Below are positions 25,401 to 40,400 of a stretch of 64,000 nt of DNA, in pieces; within the stretch, counting starts at the first letter, position 1; the number at the start of each line of letters is the position of its first letter. The notes under the pieces were generated by a model. It saw only the letters and a list, made by a program, of their open reading frames with translations. It did not search any database and was not told the DNA's origin. Position numbers and translations under genes: made by a program. The DNA comes from Wurfbainia villosa (taxonomy: Eukaryota > Streptophyta > Magnoliopsida > Zingiberales > Zingiberaceae): NCBI GenBank assembly GCA_025175895.1, contig CM046001.1, positions 52,823,719-52,887,718 of the forward strand, read 5' to 3'.

Positions 25401-28400
25401 GGGCCGATTCATTCGATTTGAAGGGTTTCGAAATAGTTACGGATCAACCGATTGATCTTTTAGGTTAATTGGGGATCGTGATGTATTACTAGGTGTCACT
25501 CATGATCGGATTACATAATTAATGGTTAATTATAGGCTGACGGCCATAAATCGAGAACCTATTTGGTCACCGACAACGAGCGTAATCCGAAGGATTTAAA
25601 GCGAGCTTGAGAATGGGATTCTCGGACGAGAAACTAAGTTTGGTTGGACGAACATGGAGCGAGCATGAAATCGTTTGATCATGATAGAAGCGTGGATGGG
25701 CCGTGTCTTATGAAGACATAATGGATGGACCAAAAAATGGTTTGGTTCTAATCGATGGAGGAGAATAAACCAAAGGGTTTGGTTTATTTTAAACGAATGA
25801 ACCAAAAGTTGGTTCGGTTCGTTTTAACTTAAAATAAATCATCAGGGTTTGGTTTATTTTAACTTATCTTAATGGAGCGGGTTAGCTAATGGTTATGATC
25901 CAATAACCATTAAGAGAATTAGTTCTCTATAAAGAGGGCTTAAGGGATAATTAAGCCCTAAGTCACGCCACTTCATCCTCTCAAGTTGGCGCTTGACCTC
26001 CATCTTGACCCCTTGTCGGCGTCCGGCTCCCCTGCGTCCGAGCTTGGTAGGTGATCCTCCGGCGACCCTCCGGTGATCTCCTTTAGGTTTGGCATCAAGG
26101 TGAGCTTTATCTTCCCTTGGTTGGCCGGCGCCTATCTCCTCCACCAAAGCTGTCCAGTTTTCTGGACAGCTTGTTTTCCTCTCGTCGGAGCGTCGTTTGG
26201 ACGATGGTTAGAGCTCCGACAGCGGCTAACTTACCGGGGATTCAATCTCCGGTAATCCTTTGAGGTGGAGGACGAAGGATTCGACAATCGATTGATGAAT
26301 ACCTCTCCGGAGAAGCGAGTTTTGAGAACTCGGTTTTGGATCCGAATTTGGATTCGGATCGTGATCATCTCTCGATCACGTCGTCTTCAACACGAGGCTA
26401 GTAACCCGTACGAAGACGAAGCTCGTGGCTTAGCGAAGTCATCCTAAGGATACTCGGCGTGGATACGGATAGAGATGATTCTAGCGAGGATCGTTCCGGT
26501 TGATGCCGTTCCCGCTACACGTGATACGAAAGGTATAACGCAGTTAAATTTCCTTTATTGCAAAATTTAAATTTACGGTTATGTCTACACATGTACTATG
26601 CATGCGTGTGTTGTGTGTGTTGTAATAAATGTAGATTTATTATTTTTATTGCTTCCGCTGTGTTCATGTTTACGAAACGTGATCGAACACACACACGCCG
26701 CGGTGCCGAAAACCTAACAGTGGTATCAAAGCCCAGGTTGTGTTTCGACATAATCGTAAAATGGTTTTGCGATAGTCATAATGTTATTTCTGGAAATTTT
26801 CTAATTTTGGAAATTTAGAAGTATTTATGGAAATTTTTCAATTTTGGAAAGTCTAGATGTATTTATGGAAATCTTCCACTTTTGGAAAGTTGGAAGTATT
26901 TATGGAAATTGATATTTTCCATAAATAAAATATTTGATTAGATTCTGAAAATTTGTTTTCTAATTTAATCATGATTTGATTTGGAGAATCAAATCTTAAA
27001 ATATTTTATTTCCATAAGTAGTTTTGATGATTTAGGAAATTGGTTTCCTAAATTGATTTTCCTTAATCAAATAATTCCATGAATAAAATATGTGATTAGA
27101 TTTGGAAATTTGTTTCCTAATTTAATTATGATTTGATTTGGAGAATAAAATCTTAAACATATTTTATTTCCATAAATAGTTATATATATAAATTATGTAT
27201 ACATGATATAATTGTATGTATAATTGCATTAGATCGTAATATTATCACGCGTGTCGCGACATGTAGATGTATGCCTTGTATGCCATGCCATGTAGATAAT
27301 AGTTATTTGCATGCAAAGAGGATGAGACATAAAACCCTAACTCTATATTAAAGCCTACACATTCCATTAATATGGTTAGAACCAGAGTTCTGTTTCTTGT
27401 TTGGGTTGTTGGACTCTCCAAGCCGACTCAACTGAACATGTTCAAATCATTGGAATAGTTTAACTCTAATATGGTAAGAGTCAGAGGTTAATCGTTAGTT
27501 TGGGTTGTTGGACTCACTCCAAGCCTGGCTAATTGGTTGAATGCGCTCTAACCATATTAAAACTATTTCGTGATTAATGGGTCGGCTTTAACTTGGAGCA
27601 TCGATTTGTTGGACTCACTCCAAGGTCGATGTGAAGAGAGGTGAAGTTGGTCTTATCGATATGATGCATACTTGTTAATGTGTTAACAATCCAATGTATG
27701 TGTAAACATTCAATTAGTTGATAGCACATTGTGATAGTTACATATACATGATATGTAATCGGTATACTTGATACCCACCATCATAGCTATGAATGGCTTA
27801 TTGGACTCACTCCAAGGTTGTTCTTATCTATATTGGATATCAGCCCATTCGGAGATTGACCTACGATCTCCCGAATTGATTTCAAGGGTTTTTGAATTCG
27901 AAAAATGAATGGGATTTATAAATGTATATTGATGCATTTTAAAAATCATTTTTCTCATATATGCTCGTTTTGTATTTCTAAAATTGATCATGTTGTCTTT
28001 TAATTTGCGTTCCATTTTGATTAGAAACTTGAGGTGAGTGAAAAGCGCGTATGTCCTCGAAGTGCCTCTTCCGCCGTCTAGTAGCGATCTGACTCGGACC
28101 GATTGGGTCTATCGAAAGCATCGATGGCCCGAACAGGTGAAGTCAGATCATGCGCCGCGATGGAACCTAAGCTCTGGCGCATGAGCGTGGATGCTCATAT
28201 CGTAGTCCTTCATCTTTATGAGTTGTTTGATAAGCGTGAGATTGAAAGGTTCAAGTCTCAGCTCCTCTTCGCCTCGAGACGCAAGAAGGTTCATCGTAGT
28301 CTTGCTCAATACGTCAAGGCTGTGGAGCCTTCGAGAAGCAAAGCGAGGGCGGTGTTGTTAGTTGATTCCTCAAGAAAGGTTCTAAGAGGGAGTCAAAGGA

Positions 28401-31400
28401 ACAATGAAGGGAAGAAGAAAAAGGCTAAAAAGGCAAACCAGGCACTTGCATCATTATGGCAAGTAGGGCGTTCTTGAAGAAAGTCGCAAGATTTATCGAG
28501 TCAGTGAAGAAGGATAAGGCGTCGGACGCCCATCTTCTTTAGAAATCTTCTTTATTGATCACATTCTATTTCCTCGCACTTGGGTATTTGATCGGGTGTG
28601 GCTCACATATATGTAATGGCATACACGGGCTAAGGAATAGAAGAAGACTTCGTCGAAGGAGAGTCAAATTCGTGTTGGAATGGAGCAACGGTTCCGCTCG
28701 CCGTGAGCGTATTTGTTGAAACTCCCTGCAGGACTTGTCTTAGAACTGGACAATTGCTTTTATGTTCCTTCGTTGATAAAGAACATCATTTCTATTTCTT
28801 GTTTAAATAGAAATGGGTACCCTTTGACTTTTAGTAACAATTGTTGTTACATAACTTTGAATGGAGTTCTGTATGGGACTGGAACTTTAAGCAATGGTGT
28901 TTATACGTTGGACGTGTCCATGATATTTTCAATATCGAAGCGGCGACAAGCGTGCTCGAAAAGATAATCAATTAGACTCTACGTGGGTATTGTCTTCGCC
29001 ACGTATAGCGAAACGGCGTGTCCGAATTACACCGATGTGGAATTGCGGAATCGTTGAATAGAATTCATACATATACGCGAATCACGCTTAAAAGCGAAAG
29101 TAAGTTACCTTTCTTTGGAAAGGTGAACGAGTGGGAGAGTTACTAGGTCTAATACATCGATGTATGTGGACCTATGTCAACTCAAGCTTTAGGAGGCTAT
29201 AGCTACTTCATTACCTTCACCGATGATCACTCACGGTTTGGGTATGTGTTCTTGATGAAACACAAGTCTGAAGCCTTTGAAAGGTTCAAAGAATTCAGAA
29301 ATGAAGTAGAGAAACAACATGACAAGAGTATTAAAATACTTCGATCGGATCGAGGTGGTGAATACTTAAGTCAAGAGTTTCTTGATTATCTAAGAGACAA
29401 TGGCGTATTGTCTCAATGGACTCCGCCCTATACTACAAAGATAATGTGTATCCGAGAGGCGAATCGAGGACCTTGTTGGGACGTGGTGGTCGATGAATCA
29501 CGCGAATTTTCCCAAGTCCTTTTGGTATGACTGACATGATTGTTTACTTGTTAAGCGAATGCCAACGAAGGTAGTCTACTACTCCATACGAGATATGGAA
29601 TGGTAAAAAACCTTATGTATCTTACTTGAAGATATGGGGTTGTCTGCTTATGTGGCGGACGATGTCGACAAATTGGATCTAAGTCCGATAAATGTCATTT
29701 ATTGGATACCCTAAGGAAGCGAGGGTTGCTAATTCTATCATCCCGTCTGAACAAAGGTGTTTGTTTCGTGGCATTGTGTTTCTCAGAGAAAGAGTTTCTC
29801 TAGAAGCAAAAATGGGGAGTGTCGCGAGCTTGAGGAGGCTCGAGAGACTCAAATAGATATTGATGAGATACAAGTAAAAATGACTCGTAGTGATGAAGCG
29901 ATTAATTTGGACTATTGTAACACATCTTCGTAGATCCGGTAGAACACGCAATATTCCCACGAGAGATATGGATTTCGTAAGTGAATCGACGGCGTGTTAC
30001 TCGTTGATGATGAGCCTACTGCAGTTATGAAGAAGTCTTGTGAGTTGAGAAGGGATAAGTGGCTTGGTGCCGTGAAGTCGGAAATGGATTCCATGTATGA
30101 AAACCAAGTTTGGAACTTGGTTGACCCACCTGAAGGCATAAAGCCTATAGGGTGCAAGTGGGTTTTCAAGAAGAAAACCGACATGGATGGTAATGTGATT
30201 ACCTATAAGGCTAGATTGGTGGCGAAAGGATATCGTCCAAAAGCGAAGGTATTGATTATGCATTTAAACCTATTCTGTAGCTACGCTTAAATCCATTCGG
30301 ATGCTCCCGCCATACGGCTCATTATGATTATGAGATATGGCGGATGGATGTGAAAACAACTTTCCTTAATGGAAACCGCCGAGGACGTGTATACGATACT
30401 GACTGAGGTTTCACATCGTCGGTTGATAAAACCAAGGTACGCAATGCGACGGTCCAATTAATGGATTGAAAGCAGTATCCGAGAGCTAAATATCCGTTTT
30501 GATGAGACAATCAAAAAAGTTTGATTTCTCACAAAATCCGCAGAACCTTGTGTGTCTGAAGGTTAGTGGGAGTGCGATCGTGTTTAGTATTGTATGTCGA
30601 TGTATTACTTATAGAAACGATGTTTCAATCTTACGATCGATTAAGGTTTGGTTATCCAAGACATTCTCGTGAAAGACCGGGAGAAGCCCTACATCCTTGG
30701 GATTAAGATCTATAGAGATAGATCGAAATGGTTGCTTGGTCTTTCGCGATCTACGTATATAGAGTCTAAAGAGGTTTAGCGTGTCGAAATCCAAGAAAGG
30801 TTTCTACCATGTAGGATACACCTTTCAAGCACATATCGCATGAAGGCGACGAGAGGATTTGCGTGAGTAAGATTCCTACGCATCCGCATGATAGGATCTA
30901 TCACGTATCTTATGTTATGACGAGGCCCGATGTATCGTATGCTCACGAGTGTGTCGCGGCGAGATACCGATCCAAGAATGGATTATTGGGTGGCATTAAG
31001 GCGATCCTTAAGTACTTGAGAAGAACTAAGGATGTGTTCCTAATATATGGAGAAGGATACATAGTGATACGTGGGTATACGGATGCCAGCTCCAAACAGA
31101 CAAGGATGATTTCATGTCTCAGTCTGGGTATGTATTCACCTAGAATGGAGGCGCAATAAGTTGGAAAGGTTTCAAGCTTGACGCTATAGCGGATTCTGCC
31201 ACTAAGCGAGATACATTACTAGGCGTGAGCGAAGCGGTTTGGATCGAAGAAGTTCGTCTCGAACTCGATGTGGTCTCATCGATGATCGAACATGTAACAC
31301 GCCTCTATCATCTTATCGGAGAGATTATCGGTAGGAACGAAATACAAATCGAGAAAATTCACCGAAAGGAACTTAGCGGATCCTTTGACAAAGCATTACC

Positions 31401-34400
31401 AAAGTAAGTTTGAGGGTCGTGTTAGTACATGGTATTGGATCCGTAGCGATTAATGATAGTCAGTGGGAGTCTGTTAGTAATATACGAGAGAGAGATGTCA
31501 CCAAGTGATCGCCTTATGTATGAACCATTTATATGATAAATGAAGATTCACTATTTGAGTATACATGATACATGTATTTGATTGGATCTTAAACTCATTT
31601 CTTGAATGTCGCGTCGATTCGCGTGAGAGAATTTGTGATTGGATCGACTAGTGAGTATCTCTACGTGTGTAATTGTGATGTATCTAATTATCACTAGTCG
31701 ATGAATTGATGAATTTTTACACCAACAATAATGTCGAGACTAGAAAGACCTATACTACTTGGTGTATCCAAGCGGTGATTCTCATTTGGTGAGACGATTG
31801 TGATGTCCGAGTTGATCGTGGATCTTAGTTATGGTAACTAGTTCATTGGAGTGACCAGCCGTAAGACTTCATATGGTTCTCTGCATATATAGATATGTCA
31901 ATGAAGTTCTTACTGTGGCTTAAGTGCGATGTTCCTTTGACTTGCGGTATTCAAGTCATCTTGATCGTGGAGACTTATGCTTTGACATCTTAAGCAAACA
32001 TCTCTAAGGAGATGTGGACCCGGGATGATTGGGTATAAGTCGAAGTGATCGAAGGTGTTTGAATAGCCTATAAAGGATTCACCACTCCTTGCGAGGAGAT
32101 GTATACCCATGGCCTCTCGTCGGATTGTTACTACAGTCGTTGGCCAAAGCATTACATGTTTAGAGTAAGGTACTCTTCGATACATGTGGAGTAACTAGAA
32201 TCCGTAGGACGAGGAAATGATACTTGAAATTTGGTGTGACGTAGTCGACTTTAGTGGATCGACACTATAGACCGTACGCCCGAACCAGTGGGTATAAGAT
32301 GAGTGAAGGGAATGGGCACGATTCATTCGAGTCTTGAAGGGTTTGAAATAGTTACGGATCAACCGATTGATCTTTTCGGTTAATTGAGGATCACGTGATG
32401 TACTACCAGGTGACTCATGATCGTTACATAATTAATGGTTAATTATAGGCAACATAAATCGAGAACCTATTTTGGTCACACGCACAACGGCGTAATCGAA
32501 GGATTTAAAGCGAGCTTGAGAATGGGATTCTCGGGATCGAGAGAAACTAAGTTTGGTTGGACCAAACATGGAGCGGCGTGAAATCGTTCGATCATGATAG
32601 GCGTGGATGGGCCGTGTGTCTTATGAAGACATAATGGATGGACCAAAATGGTTTTTCTAATCAATCGATGGAGGAGAATAAACCAAAGGGTTTGGTTTAT
32701 TTTAAGCGAATGAACCAAAAGTTGGTTCGGTTCGTTTTAACTTAAAATAAACCATCATGGTTTGGTTTATTTTAACTTATCTTAATGGAGCGGGTTAACG
32801 GGCCTAATGGTTATGATCCAATAACCATTAAGAGAATTAGTTCTCTATAAAAGAGGGCTTAAGGGATAATTAAGCCCTAATCCAAAAACCCTAGCCCTAA
32901 GTTGCCGCCCACTTCATCCTCTCTAAGAGTTGGCGCCAACCTCCATTGCCGCTTGCCCCTTGTCGTCCGGCTCCTCTTGGCGTCCCAAGCTTGTGGTGAT
33001 CCTCCGGCGACCCTCCGGTGATCTCCTTTAGGTTTGGCATCAAGGTGAGCTTTATCTTCCCTTGGTTGGCCGGCGCCTATCTCCTCCACCAAAGCTGTCC
33101 AGTTTTCTGGACAGCTTGTTTTCCTCTCGTCGGAGCGTCGTTTGGATGATGGTTAGAGCTCCGACAGCGGCTAACTTACCGGGGATTCAATCTCCGGTAA
33201 TCCTCTGAGGTGGAGGACGAAGGATTCGTCAATCGGTTGATGAATACCTCTCCGGAGAAGCGAGTTTTGAGAACTCGAATTTGGATTCGGATCGTGATCA
33301 TCTCTCGATCACGTCGTCTTCAACACGAGGCTAGTAACCCGTACGAAGACGAAGCTCGTGGCTTAGCGAAGTCATCCTAAGGATACTCGGCGTGGATACG
33401 GATAGAGATGATTCTAGCGAGGATCGTTCCGGTTGATGCCGTTCCCGCTACACGTGATACGAAAGGTATAACGTAGTTAAATTTCCTTTATTGCAAAATT
33501 TAAATTTACGGTTATGTCTACACATGTTGTACTATGCATGCGTGTGTTGTGTGTGTTGTAATAAATGTAGATTTATTATTTTTATTGCTTCCGCTGTGTT
33601 CATGTTTACGAAACGTGATCGAACACACACACGCCGCGGTGTCGGAAACCCAACAGATTCCTTTCATGAAATTGATCTAAGTATTGACAAATAATGATAC
33701 TCGTAAAATTAATCAATGTGATGCGATGAATGGCAATGATAAAATTTAGTTATGACTATGATGATCTTTACTTATGAATCTCTATTGAGATAAATAAGAT
33801 TTAAAATTACAATTAAATAAATGATTGACACTCTAAAAAAGAAAATGTGTTTTGTACTAGGATGAGGCGAGTCAAGTTTTGAAAGTTGCCATGTAGTTCA
33901 AGTCTCTGTTAATGAAATAAGTAGCATTTTGTATTCGTCTAGAACTTTGTAAATTCCTCTAGCAATAAGGCATTATAGTGATCCTAACCTTGTATTATCT
34001 CTCAATTGAATGGTGGAGCTCTCACTTAACCCTCTTCCCTCTTATCCAAACAAAACTCAGTGTTATTTTTTTTTAACTACCACTTTTTTCACTATTTTTT
34101 AAAAAAACTTAACTAAATTAAATGGATCCGGCTTCATGTTCAAAAACATGAATGAGAGAAGAGCGTGTGAGGGAAAAGTGAACCACTAGGCTTAGACTTT
34201 GGCTCTAGTGCCAATTAAATCAGCATCAGGCTATAGGGAATAAACACTAATCTTTTATGATAAATTTCACCAAAATAAAGATTTTATTAATGATTGCAAG
34301 GGAGGAATTAGTGTGTTCATTGCCAGGAGGGATCAAGAGGAGAGTGGACGACAATGTGGAAATGCATCCAAGGAGGTTTTCTATTAATGCCAACAAGGGC

Positions 34401-37400
34401 AAGCATCACAGTGGTACTGAGTCATGAGGCAAAAGCAAATCTTATGTACTTGCGGCCTATGGGCACGATTATAGCAGCATAGATAGGGAAGCAAGTGGCC
34501 ATCGTCCATGGATGATGTTGGTGCCCAATAGAGCCTTTTGGATATAGGAGGATGGTGCTAGTGTTGGTTTGGAAAACAAAAGTGTTGAGCACAAGAAGTA
34601 ATGGAGGACAAGGGTTGTTGCACGATGTCTTATGGAGAATTGATGTCGACTATGATCATAGTTAGTAGGTGTAGAGTTGATGTGATGAAAGTTGATCTAA
34701 TGTAGGGACAAAGTAATTAGTATCGAGATCGAACTACCACACTTTAGCTTAATTACCAATTAACGTAGCACCAAACTATGGGTGAACAAACTTAATGCAT
34801 CAAACTTCACAATGATAAACTTATCCAGAAAAAAATATTATTAATTCAAAGATGTCTTAGATAGGAGTTGGGGCCTTTATAAAACCTCTAACCCAGCAAA
34901 AAATATAAATATAATAAAACATATAGACACAACAACAATCATGTCTTATCACGAGTCAGCTATATGAATCTTTATATGTTATTGCGCTCTATCAAATACT
35001 ATATCATCTATATTTAAATAAATTTTATCTTATTTTATCGTTGTTAACTAAGTCTTCTTTGGTCTTTCTCTTCCTCGTTTAATGTGGATACCTATTTTAT
35101 TAGTCATCTAAGTACATGTTCGAATCGTCTTAAAGATGTCTCCTAAAGTTTTTCCTCTTTAAGTACAACCTGACTCTCTCTAATATTCTCATTTCTTATC
35201 TCGTCCATCCTCATTTATCTACACATTCATCCTAACATCATCATCTTTGCGACTCATCTTTTACTTGTGCTTCAATCATAGCCCAGCATTCAGTTCTAAA
35301 TAACATAGCAGGTCTAACGGCACATTTTGTAAAACTTTCCTTTAACTTTTTAAGTACTTTACAATCACAAAAAAAACATTTGACGCTCTCCTCCATTTCA
35401 ACCATCCTATTAGTATTCTATGTAAGACATCTCTCTCAAACCCTCTATCATTTTGAAAATATGATCCTAAATACTTAAAACTAACTTGTTATCTCCTATC
35501 TTAATAATTATCTCATTACATCCAATATTGCTAAACTTAAATTCCATATATTATATTTTTATTCTATTAAGCCTCAAACTTTTCACTTCTAACGTTTTTT
35601 ATCAAAATTCGAATTCAACATTTACTCCTTCACGTGGCTGATCTAATAAAATAATATGATCTGCAAACAACATGCTCCATAGTACTGTATCTTGGATGTG
35701 TCTAGTAAGTTCATCCATGATTAGTAAAAAAAATAAGAATTTAAAGCTAATCCTTGATATAACTCTATCTTTATAGAAAAAGCTTTGATTAATCCACCTA
35801 GAGTCTTCGCTCTTGTCATTATATCCCGATACATATTCTTAAGTATTTCAATATGTGATACGCTAGCATTTTTCCTTTTCAGAATTCTTCATATAATTTC
35901 TCTTGGGACTCTAAAGTTTTTTCTAAGTCGACGAATACCATGGTAAGTCTTTCTTTTGTTCCTAATTTTTTTTAATTAGTTGTCTGAGAAGATGTATAAC
36001 TTTTATTATCGATTTTCTATGTGCGAACCCAAATTGATTTTCGATCATCGTAATCTCCTTAATCTTTTTATTATTACTCTTTCGCAAAATTTCATGGTAC
36101 ATAACATTAGTTTAATACCCTTATAATTTGGATAATTATATATACTTCCTTTATTTTTATATAACGGAATTAGAGTACTTATTCTCTACTGATAATATAT
36201 TTTTTTCGATTTCAATATTAAATTCAATAACTTTGCAAGTTATTCAGAAAGGAAGTCTTGGCACAACGGTAAAGTTGCTGCTTTGTGACCTAAAGGTCAC
36301 GAGTTCGAATCATGAAAATAGCCTCTTACAAAAGCAAGATAAGGTTGTATACAATAGATCCATCCCTAGGACCCCGCATGGCGAGAGCTTCGTGCACTGG
36401 ACTTCCCTTTTAACTTTGTAAGTTATTCAATACCTTACTTTCCTGAGTACTTCCATACCTGTATTAAAATATTATCTAGTTGAACTATTTTTTCATTTTG
36501 CATCCAATTTCTACTTCTGAAGTTTGAATTCTATGATAAAAATTTAAATGTGTATGCTCCGTTGTCCTACTTAAATTACCTAAGTTGGTCACTTAAATTT
36601 CATTAAAAAGTTAATAAAAATACTTCTTTTGTAACTCTTTTATTTTCTCATCATTCAATAGTACCTTATTGTATTCATCTTTAATGCATCTTATTTAGAT
36701 AAAATATATTATCTTCCTCTCTCTTACTTTATTTATTCTATAAATGTATTTTCCCCCCTTCTTTTATATTCAGCCATCGATATAAACATTCAAAAATTTA
36801 TTCTTAGCTTCATACACTACTTCTTGTCTCTTTCTTGACGACTATATATATATATATATATATATTAAATTTTTCTTGTTCTTATAATTGCATAATACCT
36901 TATAGGTTATTCGTTTTTCCTTCATTTTCTCTATACTTTCTCATTTAATAAAACAAATGAATAAAAAGTATAAATTTGATATGGTTTGACAACTTAGGAA
37001 ACACATTATCTCTGATTTGAACATATAAAATCCTACCTAATAACTAAAACAACAAAATCTTTAACCATATTATACAAAAGTTCCACTAAAAAATACCAAA
37101 TTTTTGGCACATAATATCACAATTAACAAAATCAACTACAATTCACAATTTGAAAGATAACTTGATTGTTAATTTGTATCCAACCCTTCCACTAACATTC
37201 GCAGCATGCGTCAATCACGACACCTTTTGTTTGTATAGTCCTCCACACAACAATGCTTCCTAATTTGCATCAACACTTTTTATTGGTGTCGACACACCCA
37301 ACTACCATTAACTCAATATAATTACTTTAAATATCTATCTTAAAATTACTTTTTATTTATTTAGTTACTGATTTTAAATATATGCATTTAAATAATTTTC

Positions 37401-40400
37401 GTTGTGGCATCACATATTATTCATAAAATCACAAAAAATATAATCCTGTCACTAGTTTCTCATTTAGTTTGATTATGAATCATTAAAAAAATAAAAATAT
37501 CATCTTATTTTTTCATATTTAGTTAAATCCTCAAAATAAAATATAACAGATTAGTACCTAATATCACTCGACAACTTAGAAAACAAATTGTCTACAACTT
37601 CGGCATACATAATATTACCAAATAACTCAAATTCCAAAAAACTTTAATAAAATTAAAAGAAATTTTTAATGAATTAAAAGATATTAGCACCTAAAATATT
37701 ACAATTGTAAAATCAACTATAAATTTAAAATTCTGATTAAAACTAATTCCCGATTTTCATTATACATGGAAGACAATTACTACAATTAACTACAAATTCA
37801 AAATTCTAATTATAATTAATTCCCAGTTTGCATCATATATGAGCATCATCTTCACCAATGATAAGCTAAAGCATTTTCTTATTTGTTGGAAGGGGTAAAT
37901 AGCAGGGAAGAAAATAAAGTCACGAGTAAAAACAAAAAACAAGGTGAACCAATACCATACTATTAGCAGGGACATCTAAAGAACAAGATGAAGAACACTT
38001 TATGCTACACGAAGGACACAATTTGAATGATGTTATTATTGTTCTTTATCCATGGAAAAAATGACCTAATTAAAGATGCTCACAACTCACCTAGAATTGA
38101 GTTCTTTTTAGTGATAAAGAACGATGCAAAATAAGAATTAATCGTAATAAAAATTTTAAACTTATAGTTAATTTTGGCAATCATCCTATTAAAAAAATTT
38201 AGTATCTTTTAATTAGGTATTAAAATTTTAAGTAAGATCATAGACAATTTGTTTCATCATATTAGGCTAGTGGGTACTTTTTTTACCTTTTTGTTTTTTT
38301 GTTTTTAATTTTAATTGGGTTAGAGGTTGATCGAGACCACAACTCTTCTTTGTGTTAGAAATTGAAAATTGTATCAAAAGAAAAGTATTATTACATAAAA
38401 TTCTAATCTTTTTTTATAAAATTGCCAACTCGACTTATTTTCATAAAATAATAACATTTCTAATAAAATCCTTAAAAATTATAATACTCTCCCTCAAGCT
38501 AGTGAATAGATGTTTATCACTTTCAGCTTTGATACAATATTTTGGAAAGTGAGTTGTTTATCCATTTAGTAACTAAGTTTTCCATGTATAGATATGTAAG
38601 GATACAAATCAACCTTCTCTCTAGTTTTCTTAATGAAGTGTTTGTAGATTTTAACGTGATTCATTCGATCATGTTGTATTGAATGGCAAGCAATTTTAAT
38701 CGCAATCTTATTATTACAATACAATCTCATTGGGTCATCTCACTTGATAAATCTTGCAAGACAATCATTAACTACATTAGTTCGCACGCACCATGAACCA
38801 TTAATCAAAATTTTATCTGTGCACTAGACGACATTAGCACATGTTATCTCTTACACTTCCATGTCACAAAGTTGCCACCAAAAAAGGTGCAATATCCTAT
38901 GCTTGACCTCCTAACAACTATTGGCCCGGCATCATCAACATTCATTTGTGGCTGTAGTACATCCATTTCTTTTAATACTCTTTCCTAATATCCCTTTGAG
39001 ATGCTCATTGAGTTGCCTACGGATGAGCTTCTAATGCTATGTTTGATCATCAATAAGACAGACAAATAATTCTTCCTACTAGTCATGCTTTATCTATTAC
39101 AGCATCTTTGTCTACCATTCCAAGTGTAAGGTTTGGGTCTATTAATGTATTTGCTAGCTTCCATGATGTCTTGCTTGTTTCTCTAAGGGGATCTATAAAA
39201 TTGTATGGCTTAGAGTGAGCCACATCATTTATGTCACTCATGCTATCAACATGTATTAAAAGTGCAGTGACTCTCCCTGAAAAAGAGAATATGATAAACA
39301 ATGTTTGATCCCCTTAGCTTTGTATATACCTTATAGCAACCAGAACTCTTACAAATTATACCCGTGGTGATTTCTTAACTTCATAGAAGGTTTTCATATA
39401 GTTTGAGCTTCCAAATTATTTCCATATCTTACCAAATAGATTTCTTCTTCTAGTTCTCCATGAAAAAATGCATTCTTGACATCAACCTCATTCTCAGCAT
39501 TTGGGTTGGATTCTTGCCTTCTTGGACTTGCAATAGTTCAAGGACACCATCTTATTCCTCGAACATGTCTTGTCAAGTCTCACATTTTTAATAAACAAAG
39601 TCGGGATTTTTAAGCACAAGTTCAGACATAGTATTTGACATGGACTTGGATACCAATTTAGATATTGGAAGAAATAACAAGATGCAAAGAATCTTCATCC
39701 TTATCTTCTATTATGAAATTCTCCCTTGAGGATAAAGTGGTGAAGTATGGCACTTGTTCATTAGAAGTAATTTTTGCTGACAGATAGAACTTTGATGAAG
39801 GATGATAACACTTGTGCGCTTTTGATAAATAAGTCAAATATCTTATGGACAAGATTATTTGTAGTGAGTATGTTTAGATAGTACGTTAAAAGTGTTTCCC
39901 TTGGACTCTTAAACCCCAAGAAATCCAACTTTGAAGAGAATTAAAGGTCAAGCAACAATTGATGGAAAAATACAGCTATGAAGGTTGATAAAAGAAATCC
40001 AATTATAAAGGTTGATAAAGGAAATTCCCAACTATAAAGCTAGAATCCAATTAATGAAGACCAAGTAATAGAAAAATATCTAGCTACGAAGGTTCTTAAA
40101 AGGAATCCAACATAGCTGATATTAGCAAAAAAACAACAATAAAAGCCGAGCAAGAGATAAAAATCCAGTCTTTAAAAAGAAACCAATTGTGAAGGCTAGT
40201 AAAAGAAAAAATTGGCAATAAAGGTTGAGCAGAAGAGAAAAAATCTAGCTATAAAGGCTAGTAAAATGAATTCAACTATGAAGGCTGCTAAAAGAAAAAT
40301 TCTACAACAAAGGCCGAGTGTGAGATGGCATTTAATTCAGAGCTCAAGCTGGGCATGGCTCTGCTGCAGAGCAAGCGGAGCAAGCAACAGAACGAGGCGC

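Larger units (their letters stand above)
24559..33655 (+). mobile_element. Copia LTR retrotransposon B, structurally complete
   Basis: 9,097 bp with 5' LTR 24559-26719, primer-binding site 26721-26734, leader with four hairpin motifs, gag remnant, protease/integrase, RT and RNase H pieces, 3' LTR 31472-33655, and GATTC duplications. It is the same family as A and C, sitting in sense-opposite orientation inside Pumilio intron 2. Its coding regions are shredded by small indels, but stretches 29174-29430 and 29994-30235 are nearly identical to copy C while their flanks are not. That patchiness suggests uneven consensus polishing more than mutation. Confidence 0.93.

Noticed and set aside
36840..36868. 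TA dinucleotide run as a regulatory site
   Set aside because: Simple microsatellite inside a LINE fragment.
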